From Nitratireductor aestuarii (GTDB lineage Bacteria > Pseudomonadota > Alphaproteobacteria > Rhizobiales > Rhizobiaceae): a stretch of DNA of 64,000 bases. The stretch lies in assembly GCF_014641695.1 (NCBI RefSeq), contig NZ_BMIF01000002.1, positions 434,001 through 498,000 of the forward strand. Reading direction: 5' to 3'. This document shows positions 31,009-40,975 of this stretch, piece after piece. Under the pieces are notes generated by a model. The model searched no databases. It was given only the letters and a program-made list of their open reading frames with translations, and was not told where the DNA came from. Both the position numbers and the translations under genes were made by a program. Numbering within the stretch: the first letter of the stretch is position 1; every line of letters starts with the position of its first letter.

Positions 31009-32010
31009 ATGTCAGGTCGCAAAAAGCCGCTGGTCGTCATCACTCGCAAGCTCCCGGATCAGGTCGAGACGCGCATGCGCGAGCTGTTCGATGCGCGTCT
31101 GAACATCGACGATCAGCCGATGTCGCAGCCTGAGCTGGTTGCCACCGTCAAGGAGGCCGAGGTTCTCGTTCCCACCATCACCGACCGAATCGATGCTGCC
31201 CTGATCGAGCAGGCAGGACCTCAGTTCAAGCTGATCGCGAACTACGGCAATGGCGTGGAACACATCGATGTTGCCGCGGCCGCTGCCAAGGGGATCGTCG
31301 TTACCAATACGCCCAACGTGCTCAACGAAGATACGGCCGACATGACCATGGCGCTGATGCTGGCCGCACCGCGCCGTCTCGTGGAGGGCGCTGAAATGCT
31401 GCGCCGGGGCGAGAAATGGGCCGGCTGGTCACCGACCTGGATGCTTGGTCGCCGCGTCTGGGGCAAGCGTCTCGGCATCGTCGGCATGGGCCGAATCGGC
31501 ACCGCTCTGGCACGCCGCGCGAAGGCCTTCGGCATGTCGATCCACTACCACAACCGCCGCCGCGTGGCGCCGATGATCGAGGACGAGCTGGAGGCAACCT
31601 ATTGGGACAGCCTCGACCAGATGCTCGCCCGCATGGACGTTATCTCGGTGCACTGTCCGTCGACGCCCGCGACCTATCATCTGTTGTCTGCTCGGCGTCT
31701 CGCCCTGATGCAGCCGACCTCCTATCTCGTGAACACGGCGCGCGGCGATATCGTCGATGAAGAGGCGCTGATTCAGCTGATCGAGGATGGCAAGATCGCC
31801 GGCGCGGGTCTCGATGTGTTCGAATATGAGCCCGCCATCAACAAGCGGCTCGTCAAGCTTGCGGAAAAGGGCAAGGTCGTGCTGCTGCCGCACATGGGCT
31901 CGGCCACAATCGAAGGCCGCATCGACATGGGCGAGAAGGTGATCATCAACATCCGCACCTTCTTCGACGGCCATCGTCCGCCAGACCGGGTGATTCCCCG
32001 CAAGGTGTAA
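31009..32010 (+). CDS. D-2-hydroxyacid dehydrogenase (glyoxylate/D-glycerate reductase type)
   Basis: This 333-residue NAD(P)-dependent oxidoreductase has the Rossmann motif GIVGMGRIGTALA near residue 157. The catalytic Arg is in NTARGDIVDEEAL, the Glu in DVFEYEPA and the His in LLPHMGSAT. The NYGNGVEHIDV segment is typical of the glyoxylate/hydroxypyruvate reductase branch. AGGGG lies ahead of the ATG. It is unrelated in detail to the GhrA-like enzyme at 8898-9863 (different subfamily). The physiological substrate cannot be fixed from sequence. Confidence 0.88.
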   Translation: MSGRKKPLVVITRKLPDQVETRMRELFDARLNIDDQPMSQPELVATVKEAEVLVPTITDRIDAALIEQAGPQFKLIANYGNGVEHIDVAAAAAKGIVVTNTPNVLNEDTADMTMALMLAAPRRLVEGAEMLRRGEKWAGWSPTWMLGRRVWGKRLGIVGMGRIGTALARRAKAFGMSIHYHNRRRVAPMIEDELEATYWDSLDQMLARMDVISVHCPSTPATYHLLSARRLALMQPTSYLVNTARGDIVDEEALIQLIEDGKIAGAGLDVFEYEPAINKRLVKLAEKGKVVLLPHMGSATIEGRIDMGEKVIINIRTFFDGHRPPDRVIPRKV

Positions 32011-32036
32011 AGCTCAGGCTGAAGCTGGGGCAGGGC

Positions 32037-32834
32037 CTATCCCTGCTTCACCTTCCTGCGCCGGTAGATGATCGTATCGAATCGCGCGGCCAACCCGTCA
32101 TAGAGCAGAAGGCGACCAACCAGAGGCTCGCCGATTCCCGTGATGAGCTTGATGGCTTCCATGGCCTCAAGCGTGCCGATGACGCCCACCAGTGCGCCGA
32201 TGATTCCCGCCTCGGCACAGCTCGGCACCAGCCCTTCCGGTGGAGGCTCGGGAAAGAGATCACGGTAGGTCGGGTTTTGCCGTCCCTCGGAATCAGCCTC
32301 GTAAGGCTTCAACACTGTCACCGATCCGTCGAATCGACCTACGGCAGCAGTCACCAGAGGTACGCGAGCAGATTCGCAGGCATCCGCCAGCATGTAGCGG
32401 GCGGCAAAGTTGTCGGAACCGTCGACCACGAGGTCATACCGAGAGATCAGCTCCAACGCATTCTGCCCGTTCATCCGGATTGGAAGGCGTTCGACCCCAA
32501 CGTTCGGGTTGAGTCGCACGATCGATTCGGCTGCGCTTTCGACCTTCGGCTGGCCCACCGACTCGGTCGAATGGATTACCTGCCGCTGGAGATTGGAGAG
32601 TGATACCGTGTCGTCGTCAACGATGCCGAGCGTGCCGACGCCTGCAGCTGCCAGATACTGCAGGACGGGCGTGCCGAGGCCACCCGCACCAAGCACCAGA
32701 ACACGCGCGCGCTTCAGCTTCTGCTGGCCGGCTCCGCCCACTTCAGGAAGCAGGATGTGGCGGGAGTAGCGCTCGAGTTCCTGGTCGGTGAGTGGCGTGA
32801 CGGTCAAGGCGATTTCCTCCCGCGGCTCGATCAC
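32037..32834 (-). CDS. moeB: MoeB/ThiF-type adenylyltransferase
   Basis: This 265-residue E1-like enzyme adenylates the C-terminal Gly of MoaD or a related sulfur carrier. The nucleotide motif is GAGGLGTPVLQYLAAAG near residue 50. The conserved Arg finger lies in the Q-R-Q motif NLQRQVIH. The likely active Cys is in PSCAEAGIIGAL. The two CxxC zinc pairs of E. coli MoeB are missing: YRDLF replaces YRCLF and the C terminus has no Cys. The fold should still hold, as in zinc-free homologues. Its start overlaps the recF stop by four bases, so it is the last gene of the dnaN-recF-moeB run. Confidence 0.9.
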   Translation of the reverse strand: MIEPREEIALTVTPLTDQELERYSRHILLPEVGGAGQQKLKRARVLVLGAGGLGTPVLQYLAAAGVGTLGIVDDDTVSLSNLQRQVIHSTESVGQPKVESAAESIVRLNPNVGVERLPIRMNGQNALELISRYDLVVDGSDNFAARYMLADACESARVPLVTAAVGRFDGSVTVLKPYEADSEGRQNPTYRDLFPEPPPEGLVPSCAEAGIIGALVGVIGTLEAMEAIKLITGIGEPLVGRLLLYDGLAARFDTIIYRRRKVKQG

Positions 32835-33991
32835 GCTTCCGTAATGCTGCCGCCTGAAACTTTCAGGAACTTAGCTCTGCCTACGAGGCTCGAGAAAAGC
32901 AATGGCTCGGTTCCGGTCATGAAAGACTGGCAGTTCAGCTCCTCAAGGATCTCGAAGAGCGCAGCGCGCCGGTCCGCATCGAAATGGGCCGAGATCTCGT
33001 CGAGGAGCAGGATGGGTGCTGATCCCGAAAGCTCTGATGTAAGCCTTGCATGCGCAAGCACAAGGCCAAGCAGCAGAGCCTTTTGTTCTCCGGTCGAGCA
33101 GCTTGCGGCCGGCATTGCCTTCGGCTTGTGCCAGACCAGCATGTCGGCGAGGTGCGGGCCTTCCAGTGTGCGGCCGGCCGCGCGATCACGGCCCCGTTCG
33201 GTGTTGAGCCGCAGACGGAATTCCTCCTCCACCTCCACAGCCGGACGGCCATCGAGAATGCCTTCCACGAAACCGGAGAGTGCCAGCTCAGCCTTGGGGA
33301 AGGCACCTTCGGGCAGGCGCTCGAACATGGAGGTGAGAAGCCGCAGCATCTCAGCCCTGGCGGCGGCGATCGCCACGCCTGTTTCGGCCATCTGCACTTC
33401 GATCGCGTCGAACCAGGCGTCGTTGCGGATGTCGTCGGCGAAGAGCCGGTTGCGCGCACGCATGGATTTTTCATAATCCAGCGTCCGCCGGCCATGGGCC
33501 GGGTCGATGGCGAGAACCATGCGGTCGAGGAAGCGCCGGCGCTCCGAGGAAGGGCCTGTGAAGAGCGAATCCATCGACGGGGTGACCCAGATAACGCGGA
33601 GCCAGTCGAGCAACGCCTCGGTGTTCTTCGCCGGCTCGCCATTGATGCGCACGCGGCGACCTTCCGGAGAGCCGTTCGTACCGGTGCCGATGCGGCAGTC
33701 GCCAAAGGGACCTTCAAGCTCGGCGTGGATCACAAAGCCGTCGGGCGCGCTCAGCTTTGCCACTTCATCAAGCTTGGCGCGGCGCAGTCCGCGGCCGGGC
33801 GACAGGAATGAGACGGCTTCAAGCAGGTTGGTTTTGCCCGCACCATTTTGCCCCGTGAGCACGATCGCTCCGGGCTGCAGCGGCAGGGAGAGGCTGCTGT
33901 AGTTGCGGAAATTGGTCAGCGTCAGCTTGCTGACATAGACCTGAGCCGGCTTGTCAGCCGGCCCCAAGGCTTCATTCGTTTGCGTGGTCAC
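32831..33991 (-). CDS. recF: DNA replication and repair protein RecF
   Basis: This 386-residue SMC-like ATPase binds gapped DNA and directs RecOR. Walker A is LTGQNGAGKTNLLEAV near residue 47. The signature region is STGEQKALLLGLVLAHA and Walker B is APILLLDEISAHFD. The KLTLTNFRNY start is typical. It overlaps dnaN upstream and moeB downstream by four bases each, so the three are translationally coupled. Confidence 0.96.
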   Translation of the reverse strand: MTTQTNEALGPADKPAQVYVSKLTLTNFRNYSSLSLPLQPGAIVLTGQNGAGKTNLLEAVSFLSPGRGLRRAKLDEVAKLSAPDGFVIHAELEGPFGDCRIGTGTNGSPEGRRVRINGEPAKNTEALLDWLRVIWVTPSMDSLFTGPSSERRRFLDRMVLAIDPAHGRRTLDYEKSMRARNRLFADDIRNDAWFDAIEVQMAETGVAIAAARAEMLRLLTSMFERLPEGAFPKAELALSGFVEGILDGRPAVEVEEEFRLRLNTERGRDRAAGRTLEGPHLADMLVWHKPKAMPAASCSTGEQKALLLGLVLAHARLTSELSGSAPILLLDEISAHFDADRRAALFEILEELNCQSFMTGTEPLLFSSLVGRAKFLKVSGGSITEA

Positions 33992-35106
33992 ACTCGCATC
34001 GGCATCAAAACGTAGAGCACGCGCTCATCGGCCGTATCCTGGATCAGGGTCGGCGATCCGGCATCCGCAAACAGGAAGCGGGCATCGTTGCCCGAAAGCT
34101 GTCCGGCGACATCCAGCAGGTAGCGCGCGTTGAAACCGACCTCAATGGGCTCGGCTTCGTAGGAGGCCGGCAGCTCGTCGGTCGCACTGCCCGAATCCGG
34201 GTTGTTGACGGCGAGCGTGACGTGACCATCGCCGATGGAAAGTTTTACCGCCCTGCCACGCTCGGTGGAAACGGTGGAGACGCGATCCACGGCAGCAGAG
34301 AAGCTCTGGCGGTCGATCACCAGTTCCTTGTCGTTGCCGGTCGGGATGACGCGCTGGTAGTCCGGGAAGGTGCCGTCGATCAGCTTGGAGGTCAGCACAA
34401 CGGTGCCGATCTGCAGGCGGATTTTGGTGTCGGAGAGCTGCACCTGGACGGTGACATCCGGCTCGTCGAGCAGCTTCTGCAGCTCGCCAACGGTCTTGCG
34501 CGGGATGATGATGCCAGGCATGCCTTCCGAGCCAGACGGCGCCTCGATCTCGGCGCGGGCCAGACGATGGCCGTCCGTCGCCACGGCACGGAGCATCAGC
34601 TTGCTGCCGACCTCGATCGTGTGGAGGAAAATACCGTTCAGGTAGTAGCGGGTTTCTTCAGTTGAGATCGCGAACTGGGTCCGGTTGATCAGGAGCTTCA
34701 GGTCTTCCGCCTGGATGCTGAAGGTGTGGCTGAACTGACCGGCGGAAAGTTCAGGAAAATCCGTCTGCGGCAGGCACTGCAGGCGGAAAGTGGAGCGGCC
34801 AGCGACGACGGACATGGAGTTGCCGCTGTCGTCTGTCTTCAGCATCACTTCAGCGCCGTCAGGCAGCTTGCGCACGATGTCGTAGAGAAGGTGAGCCGGA
34901 ACGGTGGTGCCGCCGCCCTGCTCGATGCTTGCCGGTGCGGCTTCCGTCATTTCCAGATCGAGATCGGTCGCCTTCATTTCGAGATTGCCGCCTTCGGTGG
35001 TCAGCAGCACGTTCGAAAGGATCGGAATCGTGTTCCGACGTTCCACCACGCGGTGCACGTGGCCGAGTGACTTCAAAAGATTGGAGCGTTCCAGAATTAC
35101 ACGCAT
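33988..35106 (-). CDS. dnaN: DNA polymerase III beta subunit (sliding clamp)
   Basis: This 372-residue clamp encircles DNA and tethers polymerase III. It has the three-domain layout with the start MRVILERSNLLKSLGHVHRVVERRNTIPIL and the end TADERVLYVLMPMRV, both typical. Domain landmarks are YYLNGIFLH, ATDGHRLA and EVGFNARYLLD. It lies about 200 bases downstream of dnaA on the same strand and overlaps recF by four bases. Confidence 0.97.
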   Translation of the reverse strand: MRVILERSNLLKSLGHVHRVVERRNTIPILSNVLLTTEGGNLEMKATDLDLEMTEAAPASIEQGGGTTVPAHLLYDIVRKLPDGAEVMLKTDDSGNSMSVVAGRSTFRLQCLPQTDFPELSAGQFSHTFSIQAEDLKLLINRTQFAISTEETRYYLNGIFLHTIEVGSKLMLRAVATDGHRLARAEIEAPSGSEGMPGIIIPRKTVGELQKLLDEPDVTVQVQLSDTKIRLQIGTVVLTSKLIDGTFPDYQRVIPTGNDKELVIDRQSFSAAVDRVSTVSTERGRAVKLSIGDGHVTLAVNNPDSGSATDELPASYEAEPIEVGFNARYLLDVAGQLSGNDARFLFADAGSPTLIQDTADERVLYVLMPMRV

Positions 35107-35310
35107 GACTGCAGAATCTCGCCTGGATTAGAACAAGAAGGGTGCCGCAGCACCCTTCCACGCGGCCTTAAAGCCAAGTTTTCGCAAACTGCCGGTAAAT
35201 AGGCAAAAACGCAAGCCCGCGACCATGGAAGCCGCCATTTTACACGGAAATGCGCGCGTTCGCAGAGCAATTCCTGCGTAATGGCTGCAGGAATTGCTAA
35301 GCCGATAAGT

Positions 35311-36837
35311 TTAGGCTTGGTCGCTGATCAGCCGCTTCAGGAGCTCGATCTCCTGGGCGAGCTGGCGGTCTTCACCAAACAGTCCCTCAATCTTGCGAAC
35401 AGCGTGAAGAACGGTGGTGTGATCGCGTCCGCCGAAACGACGGCCGATTTCCGGAAGCGAGCGCGGCGTCATGACCTTGGCCAGGTACATGGCGACCTGG
35501 CGCGGCTTGACGATCGTGCGCGTGCGGCGGTTCGACAGGAGCTCCGTCTTCGACACGTTGTAGTGGCGGGCGACGATGCGCTGGATGTCCTCGATGCGGA
35601 CCCGGCGCGGCTCGCCGGTGCGGGAGACCGGTCCGAGAATCTCGTCGATCCGATCGAGCGTGATTTCCTGCTCGAAGGAGTGACGGAACACCAGCTGGTT
35701 GAAGGCGCCTTCGAGGTCACGTCCGCTGCCGGTGATCGTGCTTGCCACGTGCTCCAGAACATCGTCCGGAATGGAAAGCGACGGGTCGTCAACCTGCGCC
35801 AGCTCAAGCCGCTGTTTCAGCATGACGAGGCGCATCTCGAAGTCGGGCGCGCCGATTTCAAGGGAGACGCCGCCGTTGAGGCGCGACTTGACGCGAGGCT
35901 CCAGCGATTCCAGTTCGGAAACCGGGCGGTCGGCTGCAACCACCACCTGGCGGGCGCTGTCGAGCAGCAGGTTCAGGAGATGGCAGAACTCGTTCTGGAT
36001 CGACTTGCCCTGCAGGAACTGCAGGTCGTCGATGATCAGAAGGTCGATGTCACGCAGCTGTTCCTTCAGCGTCAGGGCATTGTTGTCCCGAATCGCGGTG
36101 GCGAAGCGCCACATGAAGTACTCGGCCGTAAGGTAAACCACGCGGGACTGCGGACGCGTCTTGAGCGATGCGGCAGCGATTGCCTGCAGGAGGTGAGTCT
36201 TGCCGAGGCCAACGGAGGCATGAAGGAAGAGCGGGTTGAACCGCACTGCTCCACCCGGAGCCGATTCCGCGACCGTGCGAGCGGCTGCACAGGCGACTCG
36301 GTTGGAAGATCCCTCAACGAACGACTCGAACGTGTAGCGGCTGTCGAGAGGAGAACCGAGAACGTTGGGGCGAGTCGTGATGTCCTGGCGTGGCGGGGGC
36401 GGCGTCTGGCCACGCACGTTAACGGCTGCAGTGCCCGAGGACAGGCTTGCCGCAGACGGAAGAACCGGCTTGCGAACCACAGGAGCCTTGGGCTCGGCGC
36501 GGGCAACAACGTTGCGCGTTGCGGTGCGCACGACAACTTCCACCTTGAGAACGGAGGCGTCTTCGGCCTGCCAGAGCTCGGTGATCAGGTCGAGGTAGTG
36601 TCCGTTGATCCAGGCGCGCAGGAATGCGGTGGGTACGGAAATGCGGACCAGGCCCTTGGAAGCTTCAGCCAGCTTCATGCGGCCGAACCAGCTGGAATAG
36701 ACCTCGGTGCCCAGTCGGGCCTTCAGTTGTGCACGCACCCTCTCAAAGGTGGCGGAGGCTAGATCGCACTCCGCGTCAGGCGTGGCATCCGTAGATGAAT
36801 ACCCGCTGTCAATGTCCCTCTCAACGCCGCTCTGCAT
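35311..36837 (-). CDS. dnaA: Chromosomal replication initiator DnaA
   Basis: This 508-residue AAA+ protein melts the replication origin. An N-terminal domain ([21 protein letters not shown]) is followed by a variable Pro-rich linker. The AAA+ domain has Walker [14 protein letters not shown] and Walker [11 protein letters not shown]. Domain IV has the DnaA-box-binding signature [12 protein letters not shown]. The frame opens at 36885, but the ATG at 36837 (MQSGVERD) fits rhizobial DnaA better and has GGGA ahead. Upstream is a 700-base non-coding region with one perfect DnaA box. Confidence 0.96.
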   Translation of the reverse strand: MQSGVERDIDSGYSSTDATPDAECDLASATFERVRAQLKARLGTEVYSSWFGRMKLAEASKGLVRISVPTAFLRAWINGHYLDLITELWQAEDASVLKVEVVVRTATRNVVARAEPKAPVVRKPVLPSAASLSSGTAAVNVRGQTPPPPRQDITTRPNVLGSPLDSRYTFESFVEGSSNRVACAAARTVAESAPGGAVRFNPLFLHASVGLGKTHLLQAIAAASLKTRPQSRVVYLTAEYFMWRFATAIRDNNALTLKEQLRDIDLLIIDDLQFLQGKSIQNEFCHLLNLLLDSARQVVVAADRPVSELESLEPRVKSRLNGGVSLEIGAPDFEMRLVMLKQRLELAQVDDPSLSIPDDVLEHVASTITGSGRDLEGAFNQLVFRHSFEQEITLDRIDEILGPVSRTGEPRRVRIEDIQRIVARHYNVSKTELLSNRRTRTIVKPRQVAMYLAKVMTPRSLPEIGRRFGGRDHTTVLHAVRKIEGLFGEDRQLAQEIELLKRLISDQA

Positions 36838-37541
36838 CCTCGTCGTCCCTGTAAAAAATGTTCTTGTTATAAACGGGCGCGTCAACCGACACGCAAATTA
36901 CTAAAGGGGTTTCGCCCGTCCCGGTACTCACACTCGCTCAGGTCCTTTCGTGGCACTCAGTATTTCCTTCCGGCCAGACCCTCATCCAACCAGACGGGTA
37001 CTCCTTACAAAGCTCAAGAGATCAACTCTCCATCTTACCCATACGCAAAACGATGCCCTGCAGTGGCGGGGCCACGCATCTTATCGCCCTGTGTTGACTA
37101 AATCTTCTCAGGCTCGCTGGCCTTTGCTGAAGGTGAGAAGACCTTACCGAAAACCTCCCGCAAAGAGCAAGTCCGGGGGATAGTGAATCTTTCCTCTTGC
37201 CAACGAGAATCGGTGCTAAAAGGTCGCGGGCAAATCAGCGGTTTTGCGTTAAGCCATTTTGATTCAATACGGATTCTTTCAGGCCTCGGCAAAAGTCGTG
37301 GAGGAAGAAAAATTTGAAAAAAATTGCTTGACTTCATTGGGCGGAATGGACCCCGCTGAGTCCTTGTTCAACCTGTGGATAAACTTCTCTAAGACCCTGA
37401 TTATGTTGTGATATCGTCAGCGGGCATGGGTTTTCCGCAGGTGTCCGCGCGGGGCATTGCCGCACCTAAAAATCATATGCCGGCAAATGACAAAACCATG
37501 CCCTATGTGAGGCGCGTGAGCGTAACAATTTGGCGCAAAAG
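36838..37541 (-). promoter_or_regulatory. dnaA upstream regulatory region
   Basis: About 700 bases separate dnaA from the rpsT terminator, with no plausible gene. The region has one perfect DnaA box (37374-37382) and four GANTC sites in 92 bases (37185, 37207, 37261 and 37272). GANTC is the target of the alphaproteobacterial methylase CcrM, which affects dnaA transcription in Caulobacter. A lone box favours autoregulation over an origin. Confidence 0.55.
37374..37382 (-). promoter_or_regulatory. DnaA box
   Basis: TGTGGATAA on the plus strand is the exact complement of the consensus TTATCCACA. It lies about 540 bases upstream of the dnaA start. No second perfect box was found in the region. 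Confidence 0.6.
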
Positions 37542-37568
37542 AAAACCCGGCCACAAGGACCGGGTTTT
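37542..37568 (-). terminator. Terminator of rpsT
   Basis: The stem AAAACCCGG / CCGGGTTTT encloses a nine-base loop and is followed on the minus strand by C and a T run. It lies about 30 bases after the rpsT stop. Confidence 0.85.
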
Positions 37569-37597
37569 CAAAAAATCAAAGCTGGAACTGACGCTTG

Positions 37598-37864
37598 TTA
37601 AGCGCTGATCTGCTTCACGCGATTGGCGAGGCGAGATACTTTCCGGGAGGCGGTGTTCTTGTGAATGACGCCCTTGCCAGCAGCGCGCATCAGTTCAGGC
37701 TGAGCAGCCTTGAATGCGTTCTCCGCTGCAGTCTTGTCGCCGGCAGCAATCGCCTCTTCGACCTTGCGAACAAAGGTACGAACGCGTGAACGACGGTTCT
37801 TGTTCACTGCAGTGCGAGCTGCGATCTTACGCACTGCCTTCTTGGCCGAAGTGGTGTTGGCCAT
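37598..37864 (-). CDS. rpsT: Small ribosomal subunit protein S20
   Basis: This 88-residue basic protein binds 16S rRNA early in 30S assembly. It starts [13 protein letters not shown], includes [18 protein letters not shown] and ends [14 protein letters not shown], all typical. The frame is open to 37924, but the ATG at 37864 has GAGAGGA about six bases upstream and is the family start. A clear terminator follows. Confidence 0.97.
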   Translation of the reverse strand: MANTTSAKKAVRKIAARTAVNKNRRSRVRTFVRKVEEAIAAGDKTAAENAFKAAQPELMRAAGKGVIHKNTASRKVSRLANRVKQISA

Positions 37865-38092
37865 GTGTCCTCTCTCATATCTCTCAAGGAGCCGGAGGTT
37901 AGCACGAATGGCGACCTTCGGCACAAAAACAAATGGGCAGCCATCCGGCCACCTCAGTCGTCGTGGCTTATAGAGGAGCTTTCGGGCGGCGTCAACGCCT
38001 TGAAACGACTCTGTTTGCGCATTCTTCGGTGGCAGTTTGGCGCGGTGATCGGGCGTCCGGAAGGGAGCACGTGGCGAGGGCGCCAGTTGATA

Positions 38093-38986
38093 CTAGCGCT
38101 GGCAGGTCGGGCAGTAGAATGTCGAGCGTCCGCTCTGCACGATGCGGTGGATGGTGCCGCTGCAGTCGGGCGACGGGCAGGGGTGTCCCTCCCGGTCATA
38201 GACATTGAATGTGTGCTGGAAATAGCCAAGCGAGCCGTCTGCCTGCCGATAATCGCGCAGGGAGGATCCGCCCGCAGCTATGGCGTCGGCGATAACGGCG
38301 CGGATTGCGGTGGCGAGTCGCTCGCTGCGCACTGTCTGCTTGCCGCCCCTGCCTGATATCGTGCCCGCAAGCCTGAGGGGCGATAGTTTTGCCCGCCAGA
38401 GGGCTTCGCAGACGTAGATGTTGCCGAGGCCGGCGATCAGCGTCTGGTCGAGGAGTGCTGCCTTCAGGGGCGCCTTCTTTCCCGCAAGCATCTTAGCGAG
38501 CACCGCTCCATCCAGCATGTTGCCGGTGGGCTCGACGCCAAGATTGCGCAGGAGCGGGTGTTCGTGCAGCTGATTCTCAGCGGAAAGCAGAAGAAATCCG
38601 AAACGCCGCGGATCATTATAGATGACGGACGCCCGCTTGCCGTCGGGCCGGGCAAGATCGATCACCGCGTGGTCATGCAGCGGGCTCTTCGAGCGATCGT
38701 GGTGGAAGACGCCGGGGACGGCAGCTTCGCCTTCCCAGTCGATGCGGAAGGAGCCTGACATGCCCAGGTGCGAGATCAGCACGGTGCCGTCATCCAGATG
38801 CATCAGCAGATATTTTGCGCGGCGGGAGATGCTCGTGAAGGTGCGCCCCTCAACCGCCTCCGCCAGACCTATGGGGAAAGGAAACCGCAGATCCGGGCGG
38901 CGCAACTCCACTTTCGTCACACGCGCACCTTCCATCACGGGCGCAAGGCCGCGACGGACGGTTTCTACCTCAGGCAATTCGGGCAC
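38093..38986 (-). CDS. mutM: Formamidopyrimidine-DNA glycosylase (Fpg)
   Basis: This 297-residue repair enzyme removes 8-oxoguanine and cuts the AP site. The N-terminal catalytic motif [13 protein letters not shown] has Pro2 and Glu3 after Met loss. The conserved Lys is in [10 protein letters not shown]. The helix-two-turn-helix is present, and the C-terminal zinc finger is [18 protein letters not shown] plus YCPTC. It is slightly longer than the E. coli protein (269), which is normal in alphaproteobacteria. Confidence 0.96.
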   Translation of the reverse strand: MPELPEVETVRRGLAPVMEGARVTKVELRRPDLRFPFPIGLAEAVEGRTFTSISRRAKYLLMHLDDGTVLISHLGMSGSFRIDWEGEAAVPGVFHHDRSKSPLHDHAVIDLARPDGKRASVIYNDPRRFGFLLLSAENQLHEHPLLRNLGVEPTGNMLDGAVLAKMLAGKKAPLKAALLDQTLIAGLGNIYVCEALWRAKLSPLRLAGTISGRGGKQTVRSERLATAIRAVIADAIAAGGSSLRDYRQADGSLGYFQHTFNVYDREGHPCPSPDCSGTIHRIVQSGRSTFYCPTCQR

Positions 38987-39048
38987 GGTCGACCACCACT
39001 TGCTTGCACTTGTCTGTCAATATGACCCTGAGCGCGGCCGCCACTCCC

Positions 39049-39357
39049 TTATTTCTTCGGGGCTGGTTCCGGTGTTGTCGCGGGTGCGGGGACGCAACTG
39101 ATCGAGCCGATCTGGTTTGAACCATAGTGCACGTAGGGTGCGCCTTCTGTCGGCGTGTTCTGCGCAATGATCGGCATGTAGATGTAGCAGATGGCGCCGG
39201 TTTCCGGATCCCGCCAGCGCTGGATCAGCGTGTCCTTCATGGGACCCCGGTAGAAGCCCTGCAGCTCCATCATGGGCAGTTCTTCCCAGCTCTGCTGGGC
39301 GTGAGCGCCGGTGGATAGCAGGCCGAGAACGACGAAGGCGACCTGGAGCCGCCTCAC
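39049..39357 (-). CDS. Small exported protein of unknown function
   Basis: This gene was not recognised. With the GTG at 39357 the product has 102 residues and starts with a good signal peptide (RRLQVAFVVLGLLSTGAHAQ). The mature part has WEELPMMELQGFYRGP, RWRDPETGAICYIYMP and a Pro-rich tail, with two Cys that could pair. A TTG at 39411 would add 18 residues. However, it would put the autotransporter gene's terminator hairpin inside this coding region and would overlap that gene, so the later start is preferred. The mature segment resembles small conserved rhizobial periplasmic proteins. Confidence 0.65.
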   Translation of the reverse strand: MRRLQVAFVVLGLLSTGAHAQQSWEELPMMELQGFYRGPMKDTLIQRWRDPETGAICYIYMPIIAQNTPTEGAPYVHYGSNQIGSISCVPAPATTPEPAPKK

Positions 39358-39386
39358 TGAAAGCAGGCCCTTGCGGGCCTGCAAGA
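39358..39386 (-). terminator. Terminator of the trimeric autotransporter gene
   Basis: The eight-base perfect stem GCAGGCCC / GGGCCTGC has a four-base loop and is followed by TTTC on the minus strand. It lies about 17 bases after the autotransporter stop and directly abuts the start of the next small gene. Confidence 0.75.
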
Positions 39387-39400
39387 CTTTGGAAGAGGAG

Positions 39401-40975
39401 TTAGAACTCAAAAGACATTCCTACGCGGCCGACATGCTCGTTGCCGCCGCCGTTTGCATAACCGGCGTGAACCATAACAGGAATGTTGAAGTTGAGTCGA
39501 TGGGCAACGCTGACGCCGACGCCAACTTCACCCTTGTAGAAGCCTACGGACCCGTTGACCGTGGTCTTGCCGGGCGCCGAAGGCATCAGCGGGCTCGCCA
39601 TCGCAACCGCAGCGGCGATGCCGCGACGGGCTTCGCCACGCACTTCGCCGATCTCCTGCGAAAGGCCGGAAAGCGCGTTCGAGACGTTGTTCAAGGCGGA
39701 ATTGAACTGGCCCACGTTGACGGCGTCCGTGGCATTGACCCCTGCCGCCACATTAGTGATGCGACGTTCTGCGCCGAGCGATCCCACGGAAACCGTGTTG
39801 GCTTCGCTGGCGACCGAACCGCTGCCCAGGGCAACCGAATTTGCAGCCGTTGCACTGGCGCCCGAGCCCATGGCGATCGCATTGGCGGCGGTTACGCTGG
39901 CGTTCGAGCCGTACGCAATCGCATTGGTCGCACCCGCGGCTACGGAAGCCTGGTAACCCAGTGCCGAAGAGTAGTTGGCGCCTGTCCCGACCGAGGCTCC
40001 GTAACCGAAGGCTGTAGAGTAGGTGGTGCTGGCCGCCACTGAAGCGGAGGTTCCAATGGCTGTCGAGTTGGATGAGTTTGCGCCAACCGAAGCGCTCCTG
40101 CCGAGAGCCAGGCCATTGGCGGTATTGTCGCCAACAGATGCTCCGTGGCCGACCGCCGCGGAGCTGTCGGCATTGTTGCCGATGGTGGCGGAACGGCCCG
40201 CAGCCAATGCGTTGGACGCATTGTCACCCACGATTGCCCCCGTGCCGAGAGCAGTCGAGTCGTTCGCATTATCGCCAACTATTGCCGAGCGGCCGATCGC
40301 GTTCGCGCTTTGGGAGTTGTCTCCGACGGTTGCGTCCACGCCAACGGCAGCAGAGCCAGCGGAGTTATCTCCAACGCTTGCCCTGGCGCCGAATGCCGTG
40401 CCGCTGTTGGAATTGGCGCCGACCGTTGCCTGGTCGCCAAAAGCTGTCGCGCTGTTTGAACCCGCGCCAACTCCGGCCTGATGTCCTATCGCAGTTGCGT
40501 TAGCTGAGCTCGCACCAATTGTGGCAGAATGGCCAGCAGCAAGCGAGCTTGCTGATCCGTTGCCGATCGTTGCATATGCGCCAACTGCCGTTGAGTGCGC
40601 GGCATTGTCGCCGATTGTCGAAGAACGACCGAACACAGTGGAAACTGAGGAGTTGGTGCCAACGGAAGACTGAATCCCGACAACGGTGGAGACGGAAGAA
40701 TCCGCTCCGACCGTGTTTCCGAAGCCAATTGCGTTGGAGAAGTGCGAGTTCGCACCGATGGATGTGGCATTGCCAATAGCCACGGAGTGGTTCGTACCCC
40801 CGGTTGTGGCAGCATCACTTCCGCTACCTGTCGAGATGGCAACGCCGGATGTGTTTCCACCGGTATTGCCGGTGCCCAGTTCAAGCGCATTGGCGTGAAG
40901 CGCGAAGATCGTTAACGCGCTCGTAAGGACGAGTGTATGGTACGCACGGCTACGCGCGCCTCTATAGGTGTTCAA
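39401..40975 (-). CDS. Trimeric autotransporter adhesin (YadA-like head and anchor)
   Basis: This 524-residue surface adhesin has a TTG start with GGGGG upstream and a signal peptide at about 1-32 ([11 protein letters not shown]). About 330 residues of short head repeats follow, in units near 14 residues such as TAIGxxASVGxNSxxS, as in YadA/Hep_Hag left-handed beta-roll heads. A neck and stalk segment ([20 protein letters not shown]) leads to a short coiled stretch and the four-strand YadA membrane anchor, which ends GRVGMSFEF with terminal Phe. The stalk is very short, so the head would sit close to the cell surface. The repeat count probably varies between strains. Confidence 0.93.
   Translation of the reverse strand: MNTYRGARSRAYHTLVLTSALTIFALHANALELGTGNTGGNTSGVAISTGSGSDAATTGGTNHSVAIGNATSIGANSHFSNAIGFGNTVGADSSVSTVVGIQSSVGTNSSVSTVFGRSSTIGDNAAHSTAVGAYATIGNGSASSLAAGHSATIGASSANATAIGHQAGVGAGSNSATAFGDQATVGANSNSGTAFGARASVGDNSAGSAAVGVDATVGDNSQSANAIGRSAIVGDNANDSTALGTGAIVGDNASNALAAGRSATIGNNADSSAAVGHGASVGDNTANGLALGRSASVGANSSNSTAIGTSASVAASTTYSTAFGYGASVGTGANYSSALGYQASVAAGATNAIAYGSNASVTAANAIAMGSGASATAANSVALGSGSVASEANTVSVGSLGAERRITNVAAGVNATDAVNVGQFNSALNNVSNALSGLSQEIGEVRGEARRGIAAAVAMASPLMPSAPGKTTVNGSVGFYKGEVGVGVSVAHRLNFNIPVMVHAGYANGGGNEHVGRVGMSFEF

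Noticed and set aside
36838-37541. Replication origin upstream of dnaA
   Set aside because: Only one perfect DnaA box was found and no AT-rich unwinding block with repeats. In many alphaproteobacteria the origin is elsewhere (near hemE).
39500-40900. CRISPR-like or other repeat array
   Set aside because: The periodic DNA is coding sequence for the beta-roll head repeats of the adhesin. There are no spacers.
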